The notes beneath the pieces were generated by a model, which saw only the letters and a list, made by a program, of their open reading frames with translations, had not been told where the DNA came from and searched no databases. The position numbers and the translations under genes are program-made. Shown one piece after another: positions 15,880 to 25,657 of a stretch of DNA of 64,000 nucleotides. Position 1 is the first letter of the stretch. Every line of letters starts with the position of its first letter. This DNA comes from Fidelibacterota bacterium (lineage in GTDB: Bacteria > Fidelibacterota > UBA8477 > JABMPR01): assembly GCA_016844955.1 (NCBI GenBank), contig JAERTH010000075.1, forward strand, positions 1 through 64,000, in the 5' to 3' direction.

Positions 15880-16341
15880 CTAGGGCATCTCAAATTTAAC
15901 ATCGGGATGGCGCACAATAAAGACAGGACAGGGGGCTTTGCGGACGATTTTTTCAGCTGTAGAACCATAGATTGCATGACTCAATCCGCTAAGACCATGG
16001 GTGGCCATAACAATGAGTTCCATCCCCTCATCTTTGGCAAAGGAGACAATTTCTCGCCATGGTTTTCCATGTAAGTTGGTTACCTCTGTCACCAAATCCT
16101 GGGGAATTTGTTCATCTACGATTTTGGATAATGACTCGTCAACATAGCCACTGAGCTGCTTCTCAATATCTGGATAACTATAGGTACCCCAGGCAAAATC
16201 AACAGGAGCGACGATGGGTTCGACCACATGCAAGATGTGTAAGCTCGCCTTGTATTTTTGGGCCAAATCAATGGCAAATGGTAAAGCATATTTCGCTGAT
16301 TCCGAAAAATCGGTTGGCACGAGAATCTTACTAAACTGCAT
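15880..16341 (-). CDS. Universal stress protein (UspA family)
   Basis: This 153-residue single Usp domain begins KILVPTDFSESAKYALPFA. It has the nucleotide-binding C-terminal motif MATHGLSGLSHAIYGSTAEK followed by APCPVFIVR, so it is of the ATP-binding type. It starts with AGGAGGTAAATAG before the ATG. It is 30 bases after the oxidoreductase beta-gamma gene and probably closes that operon, tying stress or energy status to 2-oxoacid oxidation. Confidence 0.92.
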   Translation of the reverse strand: MQFSKILVPTDFSESAKYALPFAIDLAQKYKASLHILHVVEPIVAPVDFAWGTYSYPDIEKQLSGYVDESLSKIVDEQIPQDLVTEVTNLHGKPWREIVSFAKDEGMELIVMATHGLSGLSHAIYGSTAEKIVRKAPCPVFIVRHPDVKFEMP

Positions 16342-16371
16342 CTATTTACCTCCTGTTGATAAGAGGGGCAA

Positions 16372-17805
16372 TTAGTCTGAGAGCTCCCTCCCCAATTCCA
16401 GACCCTTCTGGAATGCTTTCAAATTTATCTCTAAAAGATGACGCTTCTTAAAGATAAGCGGTAGAACACGCTGAACCACCATTGGATCAAGAAATTCTGT
16501 AAGCCCGGCTAGCACACCTAGAATGACCACATTTGATATCCTGGTGTTACCCATTTCCTTGGCAATCTGTGTTGCAGGGATTGGAATATTCTTGATATCC
16601 TTGCGCTTGGGTTCCACATCGATAAGTGAGTTGTCCCAGAGGATGATACCACCTTCAAGTACATCGTCTTCAAATTTCTCCAATGACGGACGGTTCATGG
16701 CGATCAATATAGAGGGATGTGTCACCAGAGGAGAACCAATGTTTTCCCTGGACAGCTTAACATGACAGTTGGCCGTTCCACCACGCATCTCAGGACCGTA
16801 TGAGGGAATCCAGCTGACTTCCAAGTCTTCACGCATTCCGATTTCACTTAACCAGACACCCAGCGAGAGTACACCTTGTCCACCAAAACCGGCAATTTTG
16901 ATCTCTTCATCAATATTTTCATTAATGGTCAGGGCTGCGGTATCGATCTCTAGTTTGTCTTTTTCCAGACCAATAAGTTTGGATACGCGTTCAGGCGGGG
17001 CCAAATTCAGGTCTAAATTCAGAGGTTCAACCTGTTGTGCAATATCCTTGTAAACTCCCAGGGGGAAATTCTTAACCAAGGTGGATTTGATCCACTCTTC
17101 AGATTGAGGAGCGGACATTTTCCAGCCGGTTGGACAAGTCGAAAGCACTTCCACAAAGGAGAAGCCCTTCTTTTCAATCTGATTCTTGATCCCTTTTCTG
17201 ACAGCTTTTCTGGCAGCGGCGATCGACCGGGTATCTGCCATCATTACTCTTTCTACGTATACAGGAGATTCCAGACTTGAGATGATCTCAGCCATGCGGA
17301 TTGGATAGCCCTCATTTTGCAAGGTGCGACCGTAAGGGGTTGTCGTGGTCTTCTGGCCAATCAAAGTAGTTGGAGCCATTTGCCCACCCGTCATACCATA
17401 AATGGCATTATTGACAAAGAATACGGTCATGGCCTCCCCCCTGTTGGCAGCATGCAGAATTTCATTTCCACCAATGGCAGCCAAATCACCATCTCCCTGA
17501 TAGGAGATTACAATAGACTCAGGCAAAGCGCGTTTCACACCAGTTGCAACAGCAGGAGCTCGTCCATGTGCCGATTGAATGTTACCTGCATTAAAATAAT
17601 AGTATGCGAACACACTACAGCCAACTGGGCTGACAAAAACACAGTTCTCAGCCGCTTCAAAATCGGTGAGGGCTTCAGCAATTAGCTTGTGAAGAATACC
17701 ATGACCACAACCTGGACAATAGTGGGTCTGTTCTTTATTACTACCTGGCCGGCGTTCATAGCTATCATAGAAACCAGGGGATTTTCCTAATATTTTTATG
17801 CTCAT
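16372..17805 (-). CDS. 2-oxoacid:ferredoxin oxidoreductase, fused beta and gamma subunits
   Basis: The N-terminal part (to about residue 290) is the thiamine-diphosphate subunit: [13 protein letters not shown] (28-40) and [20 protein letters not shown] with [11 protein letters not shown] (about 107-145). The C-terminal part (about 305-477) is a complete gamma subunit starting [13 protein letters not shown] and including [15 protein letters not shown]. The two are usually separate genes. With the alpha subunit, whose stop it overlaps by four bases, and the ferredoxin it would convert a 2-oxoacid plus CoA to acyl-CoA, CO2 and reduced ferredoxin. Whether the substrate is 2-oxoglutarate or a branched-chain oxoacid cannot be decided. 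Confidence 0.9.
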   Translation of the reverse strand: MSIKILGKSPGFYDSYERRPGSNKEQTHYCPGCGHGILHKLIAEALTDFEAAENCVFVSPVGCSVFAYYYFNAGNIQSAHGRAPAVATGVKRALPESIVISYQGDGDLAAIGGNEILHAANRGEAMTVFFVNNAIYGMTGGQMAPTTLIGQKTTTTPYGRTLQNEGYPIRMAEIISSLESPVYVERVMMADTRSIAAARKAVRKGIKNQIEKKGFSFVEVLSTCPTGWKMSAPQSEEWIKSTLVKNFPLGVYKDIAQQVEPLNLDLNLAPPERVSKLIGLEKDKLEIDTAALTINENIDEEIKIAGFGGQGVLSLGVWLSEIGMREDLEVSWIPSYGPEMRGGTANCHVKLSRENIGSPLVTHPSILIAMNRPSLEKFEDDVLEGGIILWDNSLIDVEPKRKDIKNIPIPATQIAKEMGNTRISNVVILGVLAGLTEFLDPMVVQRVLPLIFKKRHLLEINLKAFQKGLELGRELSD

Positions 17806-18860
17806 AGTACCCTCATCATGCGTTTGATCTCGTGAACCAATTCCTGGATTGATGGGACATTTCCACCCATGCGACCATAAAATTCTACTGGTTTCACCCC
17901 GTTGACTGCCAGGCGAACATCATCTACCATTTGACCATTGCTCAGCTCAATCACACTGAAAGCTTTTACGTGGTCCAGGGCTGCCAGTTCAGCAATCCGA
18001 TTGGTGGGAAATGGCATCACTGTGATGGGACGCAGCATACCAACCTTGACGCCCTCCACCCGGAGCTGGTCTATGGCAGTATGCACCATTCTGGAGACGA
18101 TTCCATATCCGATCACTACGAAGTCCGCATCATCCAGGCGATATTCCTCGTAACGCGTTTCGTTATTTTCAATAATTTCATACTTACGCTGCAATTTTTG
18201 ATTGTGGCGCTCAAGATCATCTGGGTCAAGCTCAATGGAGCTGATAAGATTCATTCTATCACCATCTACACCGCGAACTGCCCAGGTTTTCTCAGCAAAT
18301 TCAGTAACCGGCTCAGGGAAATCTACAGGCTCCATCATCTGTCCGATAAAACCATCTGCCATCACAACGGCGGGATTGCGATATTTATCTGCCAGATCAA
18401 ATGCCAGCATGGTTAGATCACACATTTCCTGGGCTGAATTGGGGGCAACCACGATATTTTTGTAATTTCCGTGTCCTCCACCCTTCACTACCTGGTGGTA
18501 ATCACCCTGTTCTGGAGCAATGTTGCCTAGACCAGGACCACCACGTGTGATATTCACGACCACACAGGGTAATTCGGCACCGGCCAGGTAGGACATGCCC
18601 TCTTGCTTCAGGCTAAAACCAGGACTGGAACTGGCTGTCATGGCGCGGATGCCAGTTCCCGCTGCGCCATATACCATATTGATAGCTGCTATCTCACTCT
18701 CAGCCTGGAGGAAGGTACCTCCAACCAGAGGCATGTATTGAGCTGCCGCATGGGCAATCTCACTGGCAGGTGTGATAGGATAACCATAGTAAGCACGACA
18801 ACCGGCCAGAATAGCGCCCTTGACAATAGCTTCATTTCCCTTTACGAATTGTTTGGACAT
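17802..18860 (-). CDS. 2-oxoacid:ferredoxin oxidoreductase, alpha subunit
   Basis: This 352-residue alpha (pyrimidine-binding) subunit begins [20 protein letters not shown] and includes the family stretch [27 protein letters not shown] and [20 protein letters not shown]. It resembles VorB/KorA proteins in length and layout, lacking the gamma domain that is fused to alpha in some archaea. It follows the ferredoxin gene by three bases and overlaps the beta-gamma gene by four. The complex acts in the cytoplasm in amino-acid fermentation or a ferredoxin-linked TCA cycle. Confidence 0.92.
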   Translation of the reverse strand: MSKQFVKGNEAIVKGAILAGCRAYYGYPITPASEIAHAAAQYMPLVGGTFLQAESEIAAINMVYGAAGTGIRAMTASSSPGFSLKQEGMSYLAGAELPCVVVNITRGGPGLGNIAPEQGDYHQVVKGGGHGNYKNIVVAPNSAQEMCDLTMLAFDLADKYRNPAVVMADGFIGQMMEPVDFPEPVTEFAEKTWAVRGVDGDRMNLISSIELDPDDLERHNQKLQRKYEIIENNETRYEEYRLDDADFVVIGYGIVSRMVHTAIDQLRVEGVKVGMLRPITVMPFPTNRIAELAALDHVKAFSVIELSNGQMVDDVRLAVNGVKPVEFYGRMGGNVPSIQELVHEIKRMMRVL

Positions 18861-18863
18861 GCT

Positions 18864-19232
18864 CTACTCCGTAAAACTTAATGTTCTGAAATTACTTAAG
18901 ATAACCTGTTTGCCACAAGCCTCACACTGAGCGATTCCTTTTACAGAATCAATTTCTACCAGTTTGCTGGGTACTTGTTTTTCCTGACAGATGTAGGCAT
19001 CCTTGGCTTCAAGCCAATTCTTGTATACGGTTATGGCACCGGGTTCTGGACAGGCATAGTAACAGACTCCGCAGCCTGTGCAACCTTCACCATCATATTC
19101 CGCAGGACTATATCCATGAGTATTGAAGCTGTCTGCAAGGTGCAGCACATCGACAGGACATGCTACGACGCAAAGCTTGCACCCCTTGCATTCCTCAATG
19201 TTGACTGCAACCAGTCCACGAGCTTTTCCCAT
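18864..19232 (-). CDS. Two-cluster [4Fe-4S] ferredoxin subunit with an extra Cys tail
   Basis: This 122-residue protein has two 4Fe-4S motifs, [12 protein letters not shown] (residues 15-26) and [16 protein letters not shown] (about 51-66). It is the electron acceptor subunit of the 2-oxoacid oxidoreductase (KorD-like). The C-terminal 50 residues add further cysteines (YICQEKQ and QCEACGKQ), which could bind a metal or form a third site; typical KorD proteins stop soon after the second cluster. AGGAGG precedes ATG 19232. It sits between the CoA-transferase and alpha genes. Confidence 0.9.
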   Translation of the reverse strand: MGKARGLVAVNIEECKGCKLCVVACPVDVLHLADSFNTHGYSPAEYDGEGCTGCGVCYYACPEPGAITVYKNWLEAKDAYICQEKQVPSKLVEIDSVKGIAQCEACGKQVILSNFRTLSFTE

Positions 19233-19278
19233 ATTCAGAACCTCCTAAAATTCGTATCGGTTTGATCTATATTATTTT

Positions 19279-20577
19279 TCATTGTAATAGTTTGCTCTCA
19301 AATGATTGGCGCTCAAGCACTTCCCTGAAATCAGGATGGGCGATCTCAATCAGAGCCTTGGCTCTTTGTCTCAGTGTTTTGCCATGTAAATGGGCAACCC
19401 CAAATTCAGTAACAACATAATGCACATCACCGCGACTGGTGGTTACTGCGGCACCTGGTTTCAGATCCAGGACTATCCTTGACTGGGTTCCTTTCCTGGC
19501 CGTGCTGGGCATGGCAATAATGGGGATGCCCCCCTTACTCCTTGATGCGCCACGCATAAAATCAACCTGACCGCCAATGCCGGAAAAGTTGGTACGACCC
19601 ATGGAATCTGAACACACCTGACCCGTTAAATCAATTTCTATGGAGGAGTTGATGGCCACCATTTTGTTGTTTTGAGCAATGATATAGGGATCGTTCACAT
19701 AGTCAGTGGGATGAAACTCCATAAATGGGTTTTCATGAATAAAGTCATAGACGTACTGTGACCCCATGACAATGCTGGAAACCACTTTCCCTGGATGTAA
19801 GGTCTTCTCTTCCCCATTAATCACCCCAGATTCAACCAGTTCCACAACACCATCACTGAACATTTCTGTATGGATACCGAGATTTCGCTTTTCCTTGAGA
19901 TAATGAAGGGTTGCATCAGGAATAGCGCCTATACCCATCTGTAGTGTGGAGCCATCTTCAATGAGATTGGCTATATATTTACCGATCTGCATATGTCGCT
20001 GGGATAATTTAACCTTTTGTGCCTGGAACAATGGTTCGTCAGCTTCCACAATAAAATCCAGCTTAGATGCATGAATAAAGTTATCACCATGCACACGAGG
20101 CATTTGGCGATTCACCATAGCGACAATAATTTTTGCCACCTTACAGGCTGCGATAGTGGTGTCAGTACTCACTCCATAACTGCAAAATCCATGTGAATCA
20201 GGAGGACTGATGTGAATCAGAGCCACATCAACCGGGATATGGCCATTTTTGAATAATCCGGGGATTTCTGATAAGAAGATGGGCGTCCAATCACCACGAC
20301 CAGCGTTAACAGCCTCTCTCACATTGGCACCGGTAAAGAGAGAGTTCATGCGTACATGCCCTTCCATTTCCGGTGTGACATATTTAGCATCACCAAGTGT
20401 AAGAATGTGGCTAATGGTCACATCTTCAAGTTGCATAACCCTTTTACTAAAAGCATCCACAAAAATTTGAGGGGTGGCTGCACCAGCGTGCAAGTAAACC
20501 GAGTCCCTTGATTTGATAAGCTCCATGGCTTCTTCAGGAGTCCCGATTCGGGAACGATATTGTTCAGTCCAGCCCAC
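19279..20577 (-). CDS. Acetyl-CoA hydrolase/CoA-transferase family protein (4-hydroxybutyrate CoA-transferase-like)
   Basis: This 432-residue enzyme moves CoA between a short acyl-CoA and a carboxylic acid. The family features are visible: LHAGAATPQIFVDA near the start, LIHISPPDSHGFCSYG in the middle, MGIGAIPDA, the likely catalytic glutamate in IHTEMFSDG (near residue 240), and GIGGQVDFMRGA. It starts at a GTG that shares a base with the stop of the alanine-dehydrogenase-like gene (TAGTG), so translation is probably coupled. In this operon it would take acyl-CoA made by the oxidoreductase. The exact acid is unknown. Confidence 0.88.
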   Translation of the reverse strand: MGWTEQYRSRIGTPEEAMELIKSRDSVYLHAGAATPQIFVDAFSKRVMQLEDVTISHILTLGDAKYVTPEMEGHVRMNSLFTGANVREAVNAGRGDWTPIFLSEIPGLFKNGHIPVDVALIHISPPDSHGFCSYGVSTDTTIAACKVAKIIVAMVNRQMPRVHGDNFIHASKLDFIVEADEPLFQAQKVKLSQRHMQIGKYIANLIEDGSTLQMGIGAIPDATLHYLKEKRNLGIHTEMFSDGVVELVESGVINGEEKTLHPGKVVSSIVMGSQYVYDFIHENPFMEFHPTDYVNDPYIIAQNNKMVAINSSIEIDLTGQVCSDSMGRTNFSGIGGQVDFMRGASRSKGGIPIIAMPSTARKGTQSRIVLDLKPGAAVTTSRGDVHYVVTEFGVAHLHGKTLRQRAKALIEIAHPDFREVLERQSFESKLLQ

Positions 20578-21758
20578 TATATTTTAATCCCGAAATGTCG
20601 GTTAAGTACAGGTTGCATATTGCGCCCTTCGAATGTGTAGAGCCCCTTGGTCAGGACGTAGGAATCTTTGACAACTTTTCCCAGCCCCACTTCGGCAATC
20701 TGAATAAGATATTTTGATAGAACATTGCTCAAGGCAATGGAGGTGGTGCGATTAATTCCTGATGTTACATTGGGAACACAATAGTGTATAACACCTTCAT
20801 CTATATAAACAGGATCTGAGAGCAGCGTCGGCCTGGTGGTTTCGCAGACGCCCCCCTCATCCACAGAATAATCTATGAGTACGGAGAGATGTTTCATCTT
20901 GCGGACCATCTCACGTGATATGAGTTGCTGTGTTTGAGCGCCGCGTTTCAATATTGCCGCCACTACCACATCAGCAAACCTCAGGCTTTTTTCTATGGCT
21001 GTCTGATTGGCGTAGATGGTGGTTACCTGATCACCCAAGATTGCTCTGATTTTCCGAAGCTGATCTATGTCTTTATCCAGGACGTGAACTTGAGCACCTA
21101 ATCCAGCAAACGCTTTAGCTGCAGTAGAACCCACGGCACCGGCCCCAAGTATTACCACCGATGCTGGTGCAACACCGGGCACACTCCCCAGTAAAACTCC
21201 ACGACCTATAGGATCACGGCCGAGATAATTTCCAGCTATGACAGGTGCCATCTGACCAGCCAATTCGCTCATTATATTCAGAATGGGACGTGAACCGTCC
21301 TCTTCTTCCATGATCTCCATTCCAATGAGAGTGATTTTCTTTTCGATGAGTCCATGGAAAACTTCTGGCGAGCTGACAGAGAGGTGCTGAAAAGTGAAAA
21401 CGGTCTGCCCCTCGAGCATATGCTCCAGTGTTTCTTCAGTTATGGGAAGAATTTTTAGCAGGACCTCTGAACGGCCATAAATTTCATCCTGACTAAATAC
21501 GATTTGTGCGCCTTTATTCAGATAATCCTGATCCAAAAAGCCGCTGGCATCTCCTGCACCTGATTCAACAAATACAGTGTGACCCCGCTTCACCAGGGAT
21601 TTAGCACCATTGGGCGTCAAGCAGACGCGTTTCTCATTCAACCGGCTTTCATGAAGAACTCCAAAGTTCATTACTGGCTCCCAAATTTTCCGAGTTTCGT
21701 GGTCACTTATTTCAAGAGACAAACAGTGTGCCAATGTCCAGAGATTGTTTATTGACAA
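20577..21758 (-). CDS. ald: Alanine dehydrogenase / PNT-family NAD-dependent enzyme
   Basis: This enzyme probably interconverts alanine (or a related amino acid) with its 2-oxoacid, ammonia and NADH. It has the N-terminal signature NEKRVCLTPNGAKSLVKRGH, GAGDASGF, and a Rossmann nucleotide site VVILGAGAVGSTAAKAF near residue 205. The length is 393, or 364 if read from the internal ATG at 21671; Bacteroidota homologues often have the longer N terminus, so I keep 21758. It heads the operon with CoA-transferase and oxidoreductase, fitting oxidative deamination as the first step. A saccharopine-dehydrogenase-like reaction is an alternative. Confidence 0.82.
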   Translation of the reverse strand: MSINNLWTLAHCLSLEISDHETRKIWEPVMNFGVLHESRLNEKRVCLTPNGAKSLVKRGHTVFVESGAGDASGFLDQDYLNKGAQIVFSQDEIYGRSEVLLKILPITEETLEHMLEGQTVFTFQHLSVSSPEVFHGLIEKKITLIGMEIMEEEDGSRPILNIMSELAGQMAPVIAGNYLGRDPIGRGVLLGSVPGVAPASVVILGAGAVGSTAAKAFAGLGAQVHVLDKDIDQLRKIRAILGDQVTTIYANQTAIEKSLRFADVVVAAILKRGAQTQQLISREMVRKMKHLSVLIDYSVDEGGVCETTRPTLLSDPVYIDEGVIHYCVPNVTSGINRTTSIALSNVLSKYLIQIAEVGLGKVVKDSYVLTKGLYTFEGRNMQPVLNRHFGIKI

Positions 21759-21918
21759 ATACTAATTTCCAGAAAGGTACCCCTGAAAAAAACCATTGGA
21801 ACTGGAAACACTTACTGGGTCCTGAATAGACGGGTCATGCTTCTGATGAGGTTGGACTTTTATACATTTATAAATAATTCAGCATTTTTAAAACGATTAT
21901 CTCAGTTAATTTAGGCAT

Positions 21919-24897
21919 ATGTTTAAACAAGTCCTCACACTCAAACAACGACCCGGTTTTCGAGATATGATGCAGCACCGGGTCCATGAAATTTTACTAA
22001 TTTCCAGTCTCTATGATGCTTTTAAACTGGAAGAAGATGGCCGCCTGGGTGAAATGATTTTCACAGAATACCAGGATATGAATCTCTCCAGCGCTCCACG
22101 CATCACCCGTGTTTCTACTGGTGATCATGCGCTCAGAAAACTACGAGCTCGACATTATGATCTGGTTATTACCATGACCAGAGTTTCAGATATGAATCCC
22201 TTCCAGTTGGGACGTAAAATCAAAAAGAAACATGGTTCCATACCGGTAATCATGCTGGCATCAAACCGCCGGGAATATAAGTGGGCCCTGCAAAGGGTAG
22301 ACAATATCGAAGGTATTGATAGAACCTTCATTTGGCATGGTGACTCAAACATTTTTACCACCATTGTTAAATATATTGAAGACAGCCAGAATGCCCAGAG
22401 GGACATTCTCAAGGGTGGCGCTCGCGCTATCATCGTCGTTGAGGATTCGCCAAAATTTTATTCAATATTTCTCCCCATGCTTTACAGCGTGGTCATCAAC
22501 ACAACCCAGAAATTGATGAAGGACGAGTATACGGACGAGTTAAGGCTTTTCAGGATGCGTTCCCGTCCAAAGATTCTACTGGCCACCAATTTTGAGGAAG
22601 CCACTGAGCTGTTTCGTTTGTACAAGAATAATCTCCTGGCAGTAATCTCAGATGTACGTTACCCCAGAAATGGCAAACTTGACCCAAAGGCAGGTGCCAG
22701 ATTCATTAAGATTGTCCAGAAAAAAAACCCCAGCATGCCCATCATCATGCAATCCATGGAAGGTTCCAATGAAGATACAGCCATGGAACTGGGCGCTTAT
22801 TTTATTGAGAAAGGCTCTCCCCACCTCATTCAGAGTCTCCAGGAGTTTGTTTTTAGACATTGTGGGTTCGGTGATCTAATATTTAGTACCAAAGAGGGCA
22901 AGACAATTACTAAAATCAGGCACTTAAATGCCCTCTCAGCCGCCCTGTCATCAGTGCCCATGCAGAGCATTGAATACCACGCACGTCGCGATCACTTCTC
23001 TAACTGGCTGGCTGTTCGTGGACATTTTGATCTGGCTGATTATTTAAAGCCCATCAATATTGAGGCATTTGAGGACCAGGAAGAATTTCGCAAAATTCTA
23101 CTGGATGCCATTGATCGCCAACGATCGCTTCAGCATTTTGATAATATTGGGTATTTTAATGTTGATACCTATGACTCTGCCATAAAGGCTGTTCGCATCG
23201 GTGGTGGTTCTATCGGGGGCAAGGCGCGCGGTCTGGCTTTTCTCACGGCGCACATGCGCAGATTTGATTTCAGCCAGAAATATGATGAAATCAAAGTCGA
23301 TGTTCCTCAATTTGCAGTCATCGCCACTGATGTCTATGATCGCTTTCTTGAGATCAACAAATTACGTCTTAAAGCACTGGCTGCCGAAACCAATGAAGAG
23401 ATTGATGATCTTTTCCGGGCTGCAGTGTTCCCAGGCAATTTTACCGAACAGCTACACGCCTATCTTGGAAATCACGCCACGCCCCTGGCTGTACGATCAT
23501 CCAGCTTACTGGAAGATTCACTTTTCCAGCCATTCGCCGGAATATACAGCACGTATATGCTGCGTAACTCTGCTCCAGCTCTGGACACACGAGTGTTCCA
23601 GCTCCTGGAAGCCATAAAACTGGTTTATGCTTCTGGCTTTCACAGGGAGGCGATTGCATATCTCAAGTCCACGGGAAATCGTCCCGAAGATGAGAAAATG
23701 GCTGTTGTAATTCAACACCTTATCGGCAAAAGACATGAACAATACTATTATCCCAGTTTTTCAGGTGTGCTTCAGACACTGAACTATTATCCCCAGGGAG
23801 CCATGCAGCGCGAAGAGGGTATTGCCACTATGGCTTTGGGATTGGGGCGCACCGTAGTAAATGGTGAAAAGGCACTCAAATTCAGTCCAAAACGGCCCAA
23901 TGTTTTGCCACAGTTTTTTGATGAAAAATCCATATTGAACAATAGCCAGAACCACTTTTACGCCCTTGACATGACAGATGCAGAAGCTGCCCTGGAAAGC
24001 GGAGAGGGCTCCAACCTGGTACAGTTGGATTTAAAGACAGCAGAAGAACATGGAAGTCTGGATCAAATAGCCAGTGTTTACTCATTTCAAGATGGTCGCT
24101 TCCGGGATTCACTGTTTGAAGCTGGTCCACGTGTTGTCACCTTCGCCAATATTCTCAAGTGGAAATCGCTCCCCCTCCCTGACATTCTCAAAGATCTCAT
24201 GCAATTTGGAAAGTTGGGAATGGGGTGTGAAGTCGAGATGGAGTTTGCCGTCAACCTCCCGGAGAAATCAGGGGCCGCCGCTGAATTATCTATATTGCAG
24301 ATCAGACCCATGGTCACTTTCGAACGCCCCCACCTGGTGGATGTGGAGTTGGCACAAAGGGGAGATGAACTTTTCCAGAGTGAAATCTGCCTGGGAAATG
24401 GTGACAATATTGAGATTTGTGATTTGATTTATGTTGATCTGGACAAATTTGATATACTGAAGAGTCAACAGATCGCTGAAGAAATCCGGGAGATGAACCG
24501 CTTATTCAGCCCGGATAAACCATACCTCCTGGTAGGTCCAGGACGCTGGGGAACGGCAGACCCGTTGTTGGGAATTCCCGTTAGCTGGAATTATATCTCC
24601 AACGCACGCTCCATTGTGGAGGTTGGTTTGCCAGGACTCTATGTGGACCCGTCTTTTGGAAGTCATTTCTTTCAGAATATCACCTCCCTGGGAATCAGCT
24701 ACTTCACTATCCCCCCCCAGCAGCTGGAAAATGATATGAACTTGACCTGGTTCAAGAACCAGACAGCCACCACTGAGACCACTTTTTTGAAGCATTATAG
24801 CTTTGAGAGGCCCTTCATTATTCAAGTCGACGGAATCAAGGGGGAAGGGCACATTTGGCGTCCGGGGTGTTGTGAATCACAGGATGATAATATCTGA
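21919..24897 (+). CDS. Receiver-domain / PEP-synthase-like ATP-grasp hybrid protein
   Basis: The 992 residues contain two receiver-like domains and a pyruvate-phosphate-dikinase ATP-binding domain. The first receiver (about 25-165) lacks the phospho-acceptor, reading LVITMTRVSD. The second (about 170-310) keeps it in AVISDVRYP and starts IIVVEDSP. The PPDK_N domain begins GGGSIGGKARGLAFL (near 428) and continues with LAVRSSSLLEDSLFQPFAGI and LSILQIRP. The phospho-histidine and PEP-binding domains of true PEP synthase are absent. The C terminus (from about 865, VGPGRWGTADP) is conserved-looking but unknown to me. It is possibly a regulated kinase or a sensor of carbon state. The gene is divergent from the ald operon. 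Confidence 0.75.
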   Translation: MFKQVLTLKQRPGFRDMMQHRVHEILLISSLYDAFKLEEDGRLGEMIFTEYQDMNLSSAPRITRVSTGDHALRKLRARHYDLVITMTRVSDMNPFQLGRKIKKKHGSIPVIMLASNRREYKWALQRVDNIEGIDRTFIWHGDSNIFTTIVKYIEDSQNAQRDILKGGARAIIVVEDSPKFYSIFLPMLYSVVINTTQKLMKDEYTDELRLFRMRSRPKILLATNFEEATELFRLYKNNLLAVISDVRYPRNGKLDPKAGARFIKIVQKKNPSMPIIMQSMEGSNEDTAMELGAYFIEKGSPHLIQSLQEFVFRHCGFGDLIFSTKEGKTITKIRHLNALSAALSSVPMQSIEYHARRDHFSNWLAVRGHFDLADYLKPINIEAFEDQEEFRKILLDAIDRQRSLQHFDNIGYFNVDTYDSAIKAVRIGGGSIGGKARGLAFLTAHMRRFDFSQKYDEIKVDVPQFAVIATDVYDRFLEINKLRLKALAAETNEEIDDLFRAAVFPGNFTEQLHAYLGNHATPLAVRSSSLLEDSLFQPFAGIYSTYMLRNSAPALDTRVFQLLEAIKLVYASGFHREAIAYLKSTGNRPEDEKMAVVIQHLIGKRHEQYYYPSFSGVLQTLNYYPQGAMQREEGIATMALGLGRTVVNGEKALKFSPKRPNVLPQFFDEKSILNNSQNHFYALDMTDAEAALESGEGSNLVQLDLKTAEEHGSLDQIASVYSFQDGRFRDSLFEAGPRVVTFANILKWKSLPLPDILKDLMQFGKLGMGCEVEMEFAVNLPEKSGAAAELSILQIRPMVTFERPHLVDVELAQRGDELFQSEICLGNGDNIEICDLIYVDLDKFDILKSQQIAEEIREMNRLFSPDKPYLLVGPGRWGTADPLLGIPVSWNYISNARSIVEVGLPGLYVDPSFGSHFFQNITSLGISYFTIPPQQLENDMNLTWFKNQTATTETTFLKHYSFERPFIIQVDGIKGEGHIWRPGCCESQDDNI

Positions 24898-24964
24898 TAG
24901 ATTCCTGCTTGAGGCGGGCTTAAAAAAATTTATGTTCACCGACCAAAAAAGGAGCGTTACAAGA

Positions 24965-25417
24965 ATGCGTAAAACATCACTTATTATTTTATCACTCGTG
25001 ATGATGGCTTCATTGACATTTGCTCAGAGTGAAGGTATTGGAATTGGTTTGAACACAGAAGGTCTAACAGGAAAATACTGGCTGAGCCACTCAAATGCTA
25101 TTGGAGTCGACTGGAATTTTGGGACACACCTCTCAGCTGATTATTTGTTTGAAGATGCCGAAATGCTTGAACTGACAGAAGCAATCACACCCATTAGCTA
25201 TGGTGTAGGTATTGGCATTGGTACCCATGAAGGACTCAATGATGAACTTGAAGAAATAACTGAACTGGATGTAAATCTACGCGGCGTCATAGGAATAGGT
25301 TATTATTTCTCCTCTTTTCCTGCAGATATTTACATTGAAAGTGTACCTACTATTGGTATCGTTGGCGGAGGTGGATTACACTTTGGCGGAACGCTAGGTA
25401 TTAGATACTTCTTTTAG
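24965..25417 (+). CDS. Small outer-membrane beta-barrel-like protein
   Basis: This 150-residue protein has a signal peptide (MRKTSLIILSLVMMASLTFAQ) and then strongly alternating Gly/aromatic strands (GIGIGLNTEGLTGKYWL, GVGIGIGTHEG, GGLHFGGTLGIRYFF) ending in phenylalanine, as in small outer-membrane barrels. The start at 24965 follows AAAAAGGAG; the reading frame is open further upstream but overlaps the previous gene. It is followed by a terminator. Its function is unknown. Confidence 0.75.
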   Translation: MRKTSLIILSLVMMASLTFAQSEGIGIGLNTEGLTGKYWLSHSNAIGVDWNFGTHLSADYLFEDAEMLELTEAITPISYGVGIGIGTHEGLNDELEEITELDVNLRGVIGIGYYFSSFPADIYIESVPTIGIVGGGGLHFGGTLGIRYFF

Positions 25418-25439
25418 GCATATTAGGCTTTTGCTGTAT

Positions 25440-25468
25440 GCCTCATCATTTTTGGTGGGGCTTTTTTT
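25440..25468 (+). terminator. Intrinsic terminator after the small barrel gene
   Basis: GCCTCATCA pairs with TGGTGGGGC (G-U pairs included) over a short T-rich loop and is followed by seven T. It ends transcription 23 bases past the stop of the barrel gene. Confidence 0.8.
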
Positions 25469-25551
25469 TATTTTCAACTATTGATATTAAGAGTCCAAAG
25501 GTTGAAACTCTGAATTGTTAAGTATTTAAGCACATTCTTTTGTTGAAATTC

Positions 25552-25610
25552 ATGCTCCAAGGATTAGTATTACTGAACTATGCTCCAATTCGACTTTTTG
25601 GAAATGGAGC
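25552..25610. promoter_or_regulatory. Repeated ATGCTCCAA half-sites upstream of the 606-residue gene
   Basis: ATGCTCCAA occurs at 25552-25560 and 25580-25588, spaced 28 bases apart. A related inverted form, TTGGAAATGGAGC, lies at 25598-25610. They fall 50-105 bases before the GTG start at 25658 and may be regulator half-sites. No regulator can be named. Confidence 0.35.
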
Positions 25611-25657
25611 TAAGGTTATAATTGACAGTCTAAGCATATAAAGTGTGAGGAGTATCC

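Noticed and set aside
15790..16074. A 94-codon plus-strand frame over the universal stress gene
   Set aside because: It is antisense to a clear UspA gene and matches nothing; it is a shadow frame.
19279..20577. Citrate lyase alpha subunit instead of CoA-transferase
   Set aside because: The Glu-containing IHTEMFSDG motif and the operon with oxidoreductase genes fit the CoA-transferase group; no citrate lyase beta or gamma gene is nearby.
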